A stretch of 64,000 nt of DNA from Aldehydirespirator sp965116195 (lineage in GTDB: Bacteria; Actinomycetota; Acidimicrobiia; Acidimicrobiales; Aldehydirespiratoraceae): contig OZ220491.1 of assembly GCA_965116195.1 (NCBI GenBank), positions 2,108,001-2,172,000 of the forward strand. The letters are read 5' to 3'. The position numbers and the translations under genes are program-made. The notes beneath the pieces were generated by a model, which searched no databases, had not been told where the DNA came from, and saw only the letters and a program-made list of their open reading frames with translations. This document shows, in pieces, positions 41,909 to 50,945 of this stretch (position 1 is the stretch's first letter; each line of letters starts with the position of its first letter).

Positions 41909-42928
41909 CTACCTCCAGCCCTTCACCAACTCAACGGCCTGCTTGCACTCCTGTGGGGTGCGGGGTGCGACGTTGAGCATTGTCACGGGCGACTCCTTCC
42001 AAGCCTGCAGCCTTTCACGGATGCGCCCGGTGGGGCCAACCAACGAGATCTCGTCTGCAAACTCCTGGGGTACGGCTGCTATTGCCTCGTCTCTGTGTCC
42101 TTCCATAAAGAGACGCTGCACCCTGTGGGCAGCCTCCTCATAACCCATACGGGCCATCAACTTGGTGTGGTAGTTCTGGCCGACGGCACCCATCCCACCG
42201 ATATAGAAGCCCAGTTCGGCCCGTACCGGCCATAGCGCTTCCTCAATGCGGTCACTGTCACACACCCGCAACGTGGTGTGCACCGCTACCTGGAAACCCG
42301 GCTGTGCCCCTGCGAGTTGCGACTCATACACCTCGGGACGCAGCGGCGAGTAATACAACGGCAACCAGCCATCGGCGATCTGTACCGTCTGTGTCACATT
42401 GCGTGACCCCTCGGCACCAATCCAGATCGGAATCTGCCGCAACGGGTGGGTCATGATCTTGAGAGGCTTCCCCAAACCCTCTGCACCCACACCGTGATAT
42501 GGATGCTGATAATGCCTGCCGTCATAGGTCAGGGCATCGCCACGGTCAAACACCCGGCGCAGGATCTCGACGTATTCGCGGGTGCGGGCCAGAGGCCAGC
42601 GTGAGGGCTGCCCATACCAGCCCTCAACCACCTGCGGGCCGGAGACCCCCAAGCCGAGCATCGCCCGACCACCAGAGATGTGATCCAGAGTAACAGCATG
42701 CATCGCGGTGGCAGTGGGCGTGCGCGCAGCGATCTGAACAACGCCGGTGCCAAGGCGGATCCGTTTGGTGGCACCAGCAATCAGAACCAGAGGTGAGAAG
42801 GCGTCAGAGCCCCACGACTCCCCCGTCCACACGGCATCAAAGCCGGCCTGTTCGGCTGCCACAGCCAACTCAACGAGACCTTCGGGCATCGCCCGCCGCC
42901 AATAACCCAAGGTGAGGCCCAGTTGCAC
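41909..42928 (-). CDS. LLM-class oxidoreductase, probably F420-dependent
   Basis: The 339-residue product resembles the F420-dependent luciferase-like families of mycobacteria: LTLGYWRRAMPEGLVELA, FDAVWTGESWGSDAFSPLVLIAG, IRLGTGVVQIAARTPTATAMHAVTLDHISGGRAMLGLGVSG and PIWIGAEGSRN. It would reduce or oxidise a small molecule with F420 supplied by the pathway to which CofC belongs. The cofactor assignment is by resemblance only. Confidence 0.87.
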   Translation of the reverse strand: MQLGLTLGYWRRAMPEGLVELAVAAEQAGFDAVWTGESWGSDAFSPLVLIAGATKRIRLGTGVVQIAARTPTATAMHAVTLDHISGGRAMLGLGVSGPQVVEGWYGQPSRWPLARTREYVEILRRVFDRGDALTYDGRHYQHPYHGVGAEGLGKPLKIMTHPLRQIPIWIGAEGSRNVTQTVQIADGWLPLYYSPLRPEVYESQLAGAQPGFQVAVHTTLRVCDSDRIEEALWPVRAELGFYIGGMGAVGQNYHTKLMARMGYEEAAHRVQRLFMEGHRDEAIAAVPQEFADEISLVGPTGRIRERLQAWKESPVTMLNVAPRTPQECKQAVELVKGWR

Positions 42929-43438
42929 GCCATTACCCTAACGTGGCTGACCATCAGACTCGACCACCACCGAACAGCCAACTGCTACGAAAACGCACTC
43001 CGGTTGGAAGCCCACCACCCAGCGGCCCTCAGCCTTGCCCTCGGCGTCTGGATGTCATGTTGTCGCGTCCCGGTTGAAGCCCACCTCAGCCGGGCTCGGC
43101 TCTCAGCACAGCGAGGGCGAGCCGAGCCGCTATGAAAGGCCCACCTCAGACCGGGCTCGGCTCTCAGCCTCAACCACCGCCAGAACTCGGTGTACTTTGG
43201 GCCACTCCCTTCTGCTCATCACCATTCAGCATGACCTGCGCCTGTGCGGCGTACCAAACACTGCTGACATTCACAGTGGCAGACTGTCTCACTCAAAAGA
43301 CAACATGCGCCATGCGCGAACCTACCGAACACTGCCGAGAACTTAAACAGCTTTCACTGCCACTATTAGCGTGATTGATGCGGTGTGTTGGTAGCGTTCA
43401 AAGGTGGCAGGCGGCCAGAGTACTTGCATCAGGACATC
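42929..43438. other. Divergent intergenic region
   Basis: About 510 bases between the divergent LLM and VanY-type genes. It has one duplication (cccacctca-ccgggctcggctctcagc near 43080 and 43141). No gene, riboswitch or clear operator was recognised; both promoters probably lie here. Confidence 0.55.
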
Positions 43439-44791
43439 ATGCATTCGAACTGCTCCTCCTTTACCTGCCACCGGAACCGGTACCGGTATCGCTGCCGCGG
43501 CCTGCTGACTGCGCTGATCCTGTCGGCCCTTTTCGCCGGGGTTGCCGGGGATGCGGCTCGGGCCCAAAGCGACACTGACAGTGTCATTCGTGAGAGCAAC
43601 GAGACGATCAGTGACAGCAAGCAACGAATCAGCGAGAAGGAGTCCGAACGCCAGAGACTGCGGCAAGACGCTGACGCTGCCACCTCCGAATTGGATGTTG
43701 CCCAAGCCACGGCCGACGATTTGATCAGGGCCCTGGACGCTGTGAGTGCTTCAGTGGATGCCCAACAGGATGCCTTCAACAATGCAGTGCTGGCGGTGGT
43801 CGAGGCTGAAGCAACCCAACTTCAGGCGGCACTGGAGATCGCCGAGCAGGAAAGGAGGCTGGCGGAATCCCAGCAGAGTCTGCAGGACGACTCGATCCAG
43901 CGGTTTGTCAACCTCCTGACACCCGAGGGATCATTGAGTGTTCTTGATGACGACCCCTGGGAGCACTCACGCACCCAGGCGCTCTACGGCATCACCACGG
44001 GCAGTCGCATCGACAAGATTGACGACTTTCGGCGTGACCGTGCCGAACTTGAGCGCTGGAAGATGATCGCCGAGGAGGCCGCCGTATCTGCCCGTGAGAA
44101 CCAAGAACGCCAAGCGGTACTGCTGGTGCAACTGGAGGAGGCCCAGCGCAAAGAGGCCGCACTTGTGTTGGAAGCCGAGGAACGTCTTGAGCACAAACTC
44201 CATGAGGTTCAGCACCTGCGAGATCTTGATGCCGCAGCGGCTGCGGAGATCGAGAGTGAGGAACGCCGCATCGCCGAGGCCTTGAACCGGCGAAGAATCG
44301 CCGAAGAGGAGCGCAGGAGAGCGGAAGAAGAAGCCAGACGGGCTGCGGAGGAGGCCAGACGACAGACCGGTTCCACTTCTGGTGTGACATCCGACGGAAA
44401 GTTGGAACTGGTGTGGGTGAGCGGCATCCAGGTCAATGTCCAGATTGCTGAGCAAACAGCCGGACTGTTGGCAGCCATGGAGGCAGAGGGGTTCAAGGTG
44501 TCGGGTTGGGGTTATCGAACTCACCAGGCGCAGATCTCACTGCGCAGAGCTCACTGCGGTACTTCGGAATACGCCATATGGCAGATGCCCTCCAGCCGAT
44601 GTCGACCACCTACGGCACGGCCCGGCCGCAGCAACCACGAGGTGGGCCTGGCTATTGACTTCACCTACAACGGTCGCATCGTCTCGAGCCGTAGCAGTGC
44701 AGTATTTCAAGCACTCACGAGGATTGCCCCGCAGTACGGCCTCAAGAATCTGCCCAGCGAGCCGTGGCACTGGTCTGTGAACGGACGCTGA
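43439..44791 (+). CDS. Secreted coiled-coil protein with VanY-type D-Ala-D-Ala carboxypeptidase domain
   Basis: From the ATG at 43439 (AGGAC upstream) the product has 450 residues. A signal peptide (LLTALILSALFAGVAGDAARAQ) is followed by a long coiled coil at about residues 30-330, rich in Glu, Arg and Ala (SEKESERQRLRQDADAATSE and later EEERRRAEEEARRAAEEARR). The last 110 residues form a peptidase M15 (VanY) domain with the zinc motifs SNHEVGLAIDF and EPWHWS. The layout, coiled coil plus cell-wall peptidase, resembles divisome-associated peptidoglycan hydrolases. Confidence 0.87.
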   Translation: MHSNCSSFTCHRNRYRYRCRGLLTALILSALFAGVAGDAARAQSDTDSVIRESNETISDSKQRISEKESERQRLRQDADAATSELDVAQATADDLIRALDAVSASVDAQQDAFNNAVLAVVEAEATQLQAALEIAEQERRLAESQQSLQDDSIQRFVNLLTPEGSLSVLDDDPWEHSRTQALYGITTGSRIDKIDDFRRDRAELERWKMIAEEAAVSARENQERQAVLLVQLEEAQRKEAALVLEAEERLEHKLHEVQHLRDLDAAAAAEIESEERRIAEALNRRRIAEEERRRAEEEARRAAEEARRQTGSTSGVTSDGKLELVWVSGIQVNVQIAEQTAGLLAAMEAEGFKVSGWGYRTHQAQISLRRAHCGTSEYAIWQMPSSRCRPPTARPGRSNHEVGLAIDFTYNGRIVSSRSSAVFQALTRIAPQYGLKNLPSEPWHWSVNGR

Positions 44792-44842
44792 GCCGCCAGC
44801 CACCCCGCCAGCCTGGGGGTAGTGCCAGCCCGGCGGTGAGTG

Positions 44843-45622
44843 CTAGCCGGTGTGCGTCCAGACTGGTCGGCGCTTCTCTGTGAAGGCCTTGGGCCATTCG
44901 GCACCGTCACCACGGGCTGCGTTGGCGGCCATCACGTCTATGGCAAGCTTGTAGGCATCGCCGACCGGCAGGTCCATTTGCGCGTACAGGGTCTGTTTGC
45001 CGATGCCTTTGGCGTAGCGACTGCCACGGGTGGCGCGTTCCAGCAAATCATGTGCGGCAGCATCAAGGTCTTCTGCCGCCACAACCCGGTTGACCAAGCC
45101 CCACTGCTCGGCAGTCGCTGCATCAATGGTGTCACCGGTCAGGGCCAACTCGACGGCTCGCTTGCGGCCCAACTGTCGAGCCACAGCCACCATCGGTGTA
45201 TGGCAGAACAGGCCACCCTTGCCGCCGGGAGTTGCGAATGCGGCGTTGTGGCTGGCCACGATGAGGTCAGCGCTGGCCGCCAGCTGAGCACCTGCCGCCG
45301 TGGCCAGGGCATGCACCTTGGCCACCACGACCTGCGGAATCTCCGCCAGCGCGGTCATCACGGATGTACACAACTCGAACAGTTCGTGCAACTCGGACTG
45401 GTTCATGGCTGCCATCTCGGCCAGATCATGCCCGGAGGAGAACACGGGCCCGTTGGCAGCGAGCATGATCCCGGCAACTTCTGTGTCGGCTCCGATGGCC
45501 CGCAGCGCATGGTCCAGTTCAGCGAGCAACTCGGAGGACAGGCAGTTGCGCTTCTCGGGACGGTTGAGAGTGACCGTTGCGTAAGCGCCGTCACGTTCAC
45601 AGCTGAGGTTGCGATAGTCCAT
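44843..45622 (-). CDS. Enoyl-CoA hydratase/isomerase family protein
   Basis: The 259-residue protein (ATG at 45622) is a crotonase: VTLNRPEKRNCLSSELLAEL, FSSGHDLAEM (first oxyanion loop), KVHALATAAGAQLAASADLIVAS and FATPGGKGGLFCHTPMVAVAR. The glutamates of hydratases are not both present at the expected places, so it resembles ECHDC3-like or other divergent crotonases, and the reaction is unclear. It is the last gene of the LeuA-LLM-crotonase run. Confidence 0.85.
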   Translation of the reverse strand: MDYRNLSCERDGAYATVTLNRPEKRNCLSSELLAELDHALRAIGADTEVAGIMLAANGPVFSSGHDLAEMAAMNQSELHELFELCTSVMTALAEIPQVVVAKVHALATAAGAQLAASADLIVASHNAAFATPGGKGGLFCHTPMVAVARQLGRKRAVELALTGDTIDAATAEQWGLVNRVVAAEDLDAAAHDLLERATRGSRYAKGIGKQTLYAQMDLPVGDAYKLAIDVMAANAARGDGAEWPKAFTEKRRPVWTHTG

Positions 45623-45712
45623 TGACCTGTCAGTGTAAGCCATCATCGCCAACCCTGTCAGGCGAACCCCGACGAGCCGCGTACCCGCTGACGCAGGGCG
45701 TGTCAGCGGGCG

Positions 45713-46690
45713 TCAGCCTGTCAGAGCGGGCAGTACCTTCTCGGCTGTCAACTGAACGCTGGACCAGGCTTCATCAACAGGCATCCCGCCCACCAGGGGA
45801 TGCAGGGCCAGAGCGTCGTTGGTGCGGGCAAGTTCCACAGCATCCTCAGGTGTCAGCACGCGGTAGATGCCCTCTTCGCGCAGTTCCTCGGCATTGCTGG
45901 CCTTGGAGCAGACAGCCGATGTCTGACCCTCGGGTTGCCAGCCCTGGTAGGTCATTGCCTCCAACATGAAGCAGTCCCCGTGCTCTGCCCACACCCGGTC
46001 GGGATCCTCTGCCACGTGCAGCATCACCACATTGTCAGGGGCGACACAGAAGCCCTGGGTGCCGTGGCGCTTGCACTCGGAGTAGTACAGGGCCTCAATC
46101 TCGGGAAACTTGCCGGGAAGCTGCATCGGCAAGCCCAGTCTCGCGGCACGGCGAGCCGAGGCCGGAGCCGATCCTCCTATCAACACCATGGGATGCGGCC
46201 GACTCCAGGGCCGAGGCAGCACCTGCACCATCTCGCCGTTGTGTTCAAAAGGCTCGCCCTTCCAGGCGGTCAGCATCACCTCAAGCGCAGTGTCAAGCAG
46301 TTTGCCGCGTCGGCTGTACTCCTTGCCCATCGCTGCGTACTCAACGGGACGGTAGCCAACTCCGGTCACGATCACCAGTCGTCCCCGACTCACAAGATCA
46401 ATGACGGCGATGTCCTCAGCCACACGGATCGGGTCGTGCAACGGCAGCAGCAACGCCGAGACCGTCACCATCAGGTTCTGGGTGCTGGAGAGGATCATGC
46501 CGGCACTGAGCAGCGGTGTCGGGCTCCACGCCATTGGGTTGCTGTGGTGCTCCTCCAACGTGACAGCATCGAAGCCGTGACTGTCCGCATAGCGGGCGAT
46601 CTCCAGACCAGCCCGGTAGCGGTCACTCATCTGTTGGGCATCAGCCGGATCAGATGAGACGAAGTTGAAGCGGATCAGTGAGAATACCAT
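45713..46690 (-). CDS. LLM-class flavin-dependent oxidoreductase
   Basis: A 325-residue luciferase-like protein with SLIRFNFVSSDP, GFDAVTLEEHHSNPMAWSPTPLLSAGMIL, LMVTVSALLLPLHDPIRVAEDIAVIDLVSRGRLVIVTGVGYRP and LIGGSAPASARRAARLG. Its start is only 20 bases after LeuA, so they may be co-transcribed, though a metabolic link is not obvious. FMN or F420 use cannot be decided. Confidence 0.85.
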   Translation of the reverse strand: MVFSLIRFNFVSSDPADAQQMSDRYRAGLEIARYADSHGFDAVTLEEHHSNPMAWSPTPLLSAGMILSSTQNLMVTVSALLLPLHDPIRVAEDIAVIDLVSRGRLVIVTGVGYRPVEYAAMGKEYSRRGKLLDTALEVMLTAWKGEPFEHNGEMVQVLPRPWSRPHPMVLIGGSAPASARRAARLGLPMQLPGKFPEIEALYYSECKRHGTQGFCVAPDNVVMLHVAEDPDRVWAEHGDCFMLEAMTYQGWQPEGQTSAVCSKASNAEELREEGIYRVLTPEDAVELARTNDALALHPLVGGMPVDEAWSSVQLTAEKVLPALTG

Positions 46691-46710
46691 GTCTTGGGGG
46701 TAATCCTTGC

Positions 46711-48462
46711 CTAGCGGAGAGTGCCTGCTTTATGCATGCGGTTGGCGGTGCTTATCACAGCACGAAACGATGCCGCCAGGATCGATTCATGCAGGCCCAC
46801 ACCCCAGGTGGTGTCACGGTCGCCGGTGTCCACTTCAACATAGGCCGCGGCGGTGGCATCGCTGCCCGCGCCGATCGCATGCTCGCAGTAGTCAACGATC
46901 TTGCCACCGAACAGGCCGTCATTGCACAACGCCGACACGAAAGCGTCAATGGGGCCGTTTCCCCAACCCGCAATGGTGCGCTCCACGCCGTCAACCCGTA
47001 CACGAGCCTCCACCTCGGTGCGAGACTCGCCGAGCGTGTCGGTGGTGACCCGCTGGCCGATCAACTCAACCCAGGGCTTTTCCGGCTCCACATACGACGC
47101 CATGAAACGGCGATGAATCTCATAGGAGGTGATCTCGGTGCCGGTGTCCTCGGTGACAGTCTGAATCTGCTTGGAGAAGTCCACCTGCAGACCCCTCGGC
47201 AGGTCCAGGCCGTACTCGTGAAACAACACGTAGGCAATCCCGCCCTTGCCGGACTGGCTGTTCACACGGACAACAGCCTCGTAACTGCGCCCGAGGTGGC
47301 GCGGATCAACGGGCAGATACGGAACGTCCCAGGTGTCGTAGTGGCCGGTCAGCGGCTCACCCGGTGCCACGTTGTAGAGCGCTGCCATGCCCTTCTTGAT
47401 GGCATCCTGGTGACTGCCCGAGAACGCCGTGTACACCAGATCGCCCACATAGGGATGCCGTTCAGGTACCCGCATGTGGTTGGCGTACTCAAAGACCCGG
47501 CGCGCCTCGGTGATGTCGCTGATGTCAAGTTCGGGATCAACCCCCTGGGTGAAGAGGTTGAGCGCGATGGTGATCACATCCACGTTTCCGGTGCGCTCGC
47601 CATTGCCGAACAGCGTGCCTTCCACCCTGTCAGCGCCGGCCATGATGCCGAACTCTGCTGCGGCTACCGCAGTGCCCCGGTCGTTGTGGGGGTGCAGCGA
47701 CAACACGATCGAGTCACGGTCGCGGATGTCGCGATGGAACCGCTCGATCATGTCGCCATACAGGTTCGCCGAGGACATCTCCACGGTGGCTGGCAGGTTC
47801 AGGATCAGGGGCCAGTCCGGTGTGGGGCCGATCACGTCCATCACTGCCTCACACACCTCGATCGCGAAGTCAGGCTCCGTACCGGTGTAGCTCTCGGGCG
47901 AGTACTCAAAGCGGATGCCCTGGCCGTGACCGGCCTGCTGTGCTGCCTGCAGATTGCGCATGCACTGCTGTGCGCCCTTTACCGCGATGTCAATGATCCC
48001 GGCACGGTCCGTGCAGAACACTACTCTGCGCTGGGTCACTGACGTGGAGTTGTAGAGATGCACGATGGCACTCGGTGCACCGGCGACGGCTTCAAACGTG
48101 CGGTCAATCAACTCGTCGCGTGCCTGGGTGAGCACCTGGATGGTCACATCGTCGGGGATCAGTTCCTCGTCGATGAGCTTGCGGCAGAAGTCGAAGTCGG
48201 GCTGGGAGGCGGCTGGGAAGCCCACCTCGATCTCCTTGAAGCCCATTTCCAGCAGATGGTCATACATGCGCTGTTTGCGGGGGATGTCCATCGGGTCAAC
48301 CAGGGCCTGGTTGCCGTCCCGCAAATCGACCGAGCACCACAGCGGTGCCTTCTCGATACGGCGGTCCGGCCAGGTGCGGTCTGGAAGCTCCACCGCCGGG
48401 TAGGGGCGATACTTCGTGTACGGCATCGGTGTGTACGGCATCGGACTGTGTGGATTGGTCAT
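46711..48462 (-). CDS. leuA: 2-isopropylmalate synthase
   Basis: The 583-residue enzyme condenses acetyl-CoA with 2-oxoisovalerate in leucine synthesis. The ATG at 48462 has GAGGAA in front and gives the normal actinobacterial length; the frame is open for 97 more codons, but that part is the leader region. Visible are WCSVDLRDGNQALVDPMD, GFKEIEVGFPAASQPDFDF, LSLHPHNDRGTAVAAAEF (metal histidines) and NGERTGNVDV. The last 130 residues form the regulatory domain that binds leucine. A likely attenuator precedes it. Confidence 0.95.
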   Translation of the reverse strand: MTNPHSPMPYTPMPYTKYRPYPAVELPDRTWPDRRIEKAPLWCSVDLRDGNQALVDPMDIPRKQRMYDHLLEMGFKEIEVGFPAASQPDFDFCRKLIDEELIPDDVTIQVLTQARDELIDRTFEAVAGAPSAIVHLYNSTSVTQRRVVFCTDRAGIIDIAVKGAQQCMRNLQAAQQAGHGQGIRFEYSPESYTGTEPDFAIEVCEAVMDVIGPTPDWPLILNLPATVEMSSANLYGDMIERFHRDIRDRDSIVLSLHPHNDRGTAVAAAEFGIMAGADRVEGTLFGNGERTGNVDVITIALNLFTQGVDPELDISDITEARRVFEYANHMRVPERHPYVGDLVYTAFSGSHQDAIKKGMAALYNVAPGEPLTGHYDTWDVPYLPVDPRHLGRSYEAVVRVNSQSGKGGIAYVLFHEYGLDLPRGLQVDFSKQIQTVTEDTGTEITSYEIHRRFMASYVEPEKPWVELIGQRVTTDTLGESRTEVEARVRVDGVERTIAGWGNGPIDAFVSALCNDGLFGGKIVDYCEHAIGAGSDATAAAYVEVDTGDRDTTWGVGLHESILAASFRAVISTANRMHKAGTLR

Positions 48463-48626
48463 CGTGGGTTCCTCGAATGCAGAGAGTGGGTCGGTTGGAT
48501 CAAACATGGATCCGTCGGGTGTCAAGACCGTGCCTGGCAGACACAGTGTTGTCGGGAGTTGACCCCGAGTGGGCCTGGGGCGGCCGAGCCATGTGATTGT
48601 AAGAGGCTCAGCCATGCAAAGCGGAA

Positions 48627-48710
48627 GTTGCGGCGAGCACCGGTCTGGAGGGTGCTCGCCTAGGGGAGGATGAGTAGTACCGTCCTTATTTCTTGCACGC
48701 CAGACACGGT
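48627..48710 (-). promoter_or_regulatory. Candidate leader peptide and attenuator of leuA
   Basis: On the minus strand a short frame starts at GTG 48698 (or GTG 48707) and ends at TAG 48660-48662. Its last codons read Val-Leu-Leu-Ile-Leu-Pro, a cluster of branched-chain amino acids. The stop overlaps a strong hairpin (10-bp arms GGCGAGCACC and its complement, 48631-48661). This fits ribosome-mediated attenuation controlled by leucine, isoleucine or valine. No T run follows, so it may act by other means, and the leader's ribosome-binding site is weak. Confidence 0.5.
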
Positions 48711-49213
48711 AGCACTCAACACGCCTGCAATCAACTCCGGCGGCAATAGTCACGGCGCGCTGCCTTGCCAGCAGGGTAGCCGACCACCCGCATCAGTCCC
48801 ACACCAACAATTCGAGGGCACAACGACAACGACACACCAACCACTCACCCATGCCAGACCTCGGCAAAACCGGAGACGCAACGACTGCGACTTGTCGCCA
48901 GCCACTTGGCCAACCCCGCTCACGGCAAACTCCGGCAGAAACCGAGGACGCGAAGCGCCGCCAACCACCCGCATCACTCCCAACACCAACAATCGAAGAC
49001 GCAACGACAACGACACACCAACCACCCACTCATGCAAGGCTCGGCAAAACCGGAGACGCAACGACTGCAACTTGTGGCCAGCCACTTGGCCAACCCCGCT
49101 CACGGCAAACTCCGGCAGAAACCGAGGACGCGAAGCGCCGCCAACCCGCTCACAGTCGAACTCCGGCAGCAGCCGAGGTGTGAGCGAGGGATGTTTTGCG
49201 CCATGATTGGGGT
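48711..49213. repeat. 180-bp tandem duplication between leuA and the PAC2 gene
   Basis: Two copies of a 180-bp unit (marked by TCGGCAAAACCGGAGACGCA at 48861 and 49041) and the start of a third fill this divergent gap. No gene is seen. Confidence 0.88.
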
Positions 49214-50080
49214 ATGAGTCATGTGGTCTGGAAGTCTGAGCCACCGCAGCTGCGATCGCCTGTGGTGCTGATCGCATTCAAGGGTTGGTTCGACATCGGT
49301 GGTGCGGCGACCGGAGCCCTTGAATGGATCACCGAGTTTCATGGGTGTGACCAAGTGGCATACATTGACCCTGAGGAGTTCTACGACTTCAGCGAGGAGA
49401 GGCCCAGAGTACTTCTGGATGCTGATGGCCAACGCATGATTGCCTGGCCGTCCACCAATGTCTACACCCTGCGTTCAGCCAAATCTGAGCCGGATCTGTT
49501 GATCATGGTGGGCGAGGAGCCTCATCTGCGGTGGCGTACCTTCACCGACACCGTCGTTGAAATCGTCACGGCCTGCGAGTCATCCCTCGTGCTGACAGTC
49601 GGAGCCCACATCGCCGACATCCCCCACACCCGCCCGTTTGTGGTGGCCGGCTCCACATCTGATGCCGAGTTGGCAGAGGCATGGCGACTTGAACGCCCAA
49701 GCTACGAGGGGCCGACGGGCGTGGTGGGCGCACTGCACCACCGCCTTCAGCAAACGGAGTTGCCGGCAGTGTCGCTACGTGTGGCCGTGCCGCATTATGT
49801 GTCGGGAGCACCCAACCCCAAGGGATCGCGGGCTCTGCTGGAACGTATTGAGCGGATTACCGGGTTGTCCACCGGCTGGGCTGAACTGGACGAGGCGGCG
49901 ATGGAATGGGAAAGCCGGGTCAATGCAGCCATGGACTCTGACGAGGATGTCGTCAACTATGTGCGCAGGCTGGAAGCCCGATCCGATGCGCGCACCGAGC
50001 AGAGCTTGCCCAGTCCGGATGACATTGGTGCCGAGTTTGAGTTGTTCCTGCGCCGCCAGGGAGATGGAGAAAGCTCATGA
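49214..50080 (+). CDS. PAC2-family protein
   Basis: The 288-residue product has PAC2 (proteasome assembly chaperone 2) family features: VVLIAFKGWFDIGGAATGALEWI, VAYIDPEEFYDFSEERPRV, LLIMVGEEPHLRWRTFTDTVVEI and HYVSGAPNPKGSRALLERI. Actinobacterial members are of this length and are often linked to the proteasome/Pup system, but their function is not established. The stop overlaps an ATG (ATGA) that begins the first duplicate of the next gene's start. Confidence 0.88.
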   Translation: MSHVVWKSEPPQLRSPVVLIAFKGWFDIGGAATGALEWITEFHGCDQVAYIDPEEFYDFSEERPRVLLDADGQRMIAWPSTNVYTLRSAKSEPDLLIMVGEEPHLRWRTFTDTVVEIVTACESSLVLTVGAHIADIPHTRPFVVAGSTSDAELAEAWRLERPSYEGPTGVVGALHHRLQQTELPAVSLRVAVPHYVSGAPNPKGSRALLERIERITGLSTGWAELDEAAMEWESRVNAAMDSDEDVVNYVRRLEARSDARTEQSLPSPDDIGAEFELFLRRQGDGESS

Positions 50081-50293
50081 CCACTGTTGATACATGGTGC
50101 AGCGACAACAAGAACGCTACCAAACGACACAAGGCAAACAGAGAAAGCCCACGACCACCACTGATACATGGTGCCGCGACAACAAGAACGCTACCAAACG
50201 ACACAAGGCAAACAGAGAAAGCCCACGACCACCGTTGATACATGGTGCCGCGACAACAAGAACGCTGCCAAACGACACAAGGCAAACGGAGAA
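50072..50293. repeat. Three 74-bp tandem copies of the cupin gene start
   Basis: Units begin at 50072, 50146 and 50220, and the fourth, at 50294, is the real start of the cupin gene. The first copy carries ATGACCACTGTTGAT overlapping the PAC2 stop. The unit is not a multiple of three. Confidence 0.93.
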
Positions 50294-50298
50294 AGCCC

Positions 50299-50793
50299 AT
50301 GACCACTGTTGATGTTGATGTTGATGTCGATGTCGGAACGGCTGAGGTAGCCGTCGCCGTACACCGCGGCGAGGAGGAACTGCCCTGGGTTGATGCCGGT
50401 GGCGGGGTGGAACTCAAGGTGATGATGGTGCGCCAGGATGACGGTCTGTGGATAATCCGCAACCGTTTCGCTGCAGGCGTGGTGGTGCAGACTCATCGCC
50501 ACACCGGGCCGGTGTATGCCCATACTCTGAGCGGATCGTGGAAGTACGCCGAGTATCCCGAGGTCAACCGAGCCGGGTCGTTCCTGTACGAGCCGGCTGG
50601 CAGCTTACACACGCTGACCGTGCCAGCCGACAACACAGAGGTGACCGACGTGTGGTTCCAAATCCATGGTGTCAACCTCAACCTCGCCCCTGACGGCAGT
50701 GTCGAGTCGGTCACCGACGGAGCAGGCGTGCTGGCCGCCTACCTGGCACTGTGCGAATCCCAGGGACTGCCCCGACCCAACGTAGTGACCTGA
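50299..50793 (+). CDS. Cupin-domain dioxygenase-like protein
   Basis: The 164-residue product has a single cupin with VVVQTHRHTGPVYAHTLSGSWKYAE (first cupin box, His/His/Glu-type metal site) and FLYEPAGSLHTLTVP (second box). This matches the 2,4'-dihydroxyacetophenone dioxygenase-like group, iron enzymes that cleave a C-C bond in aryl ketones. The Val-Asp repeats at the start (VDVDVDVDV) are a small expansion. GGAGAAAG is a good ribosome-binding site. The substrate is not known. Confidence 0.82.
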   Translation: MTTVDVDVDVDVGTAEVAVAVHRGEEELPWVDAGGGVELKVMMVRQDDGLWIIRNRFAAGVVVQTHRHTGPVYAHTLSGSWKYAEYPEVNRAGSFLYEPAGSLHTLTVPADNTEVTDVWFQIHGVNLNLAPDGSVESVTDGAGVLAAYLALCESQGLPRPNVVT

Positions 50794-50945
50794 CCTGACC
50801 TGCCAACCTCACACCTGGCCACTCCTGTGCATGCCACCAGAACCACCAGAGGGCGCATGCTGTTACGAACGGCCAACTTCGCAGAGGGCTGCCCACCCTC
50901 AGCACCCGCACAAACCAGGCGCGAGCCCGAAACCCAAACGAACTG

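Noticed and set aside
46678..48042. Long plus-strand frame opposite leuA
   Set aside because: It is a shadow of the leuA coding strand with no family features; the same holds for other long opposite frames such as 53923-55182 and 15543-16529.
48463..48753. 97-codon N-terminal extension of LeuA
   Set aside because: It covers the leader and hairpin region and adds no family similarity; the ATG at 48462 has a good ribosome-binding site.
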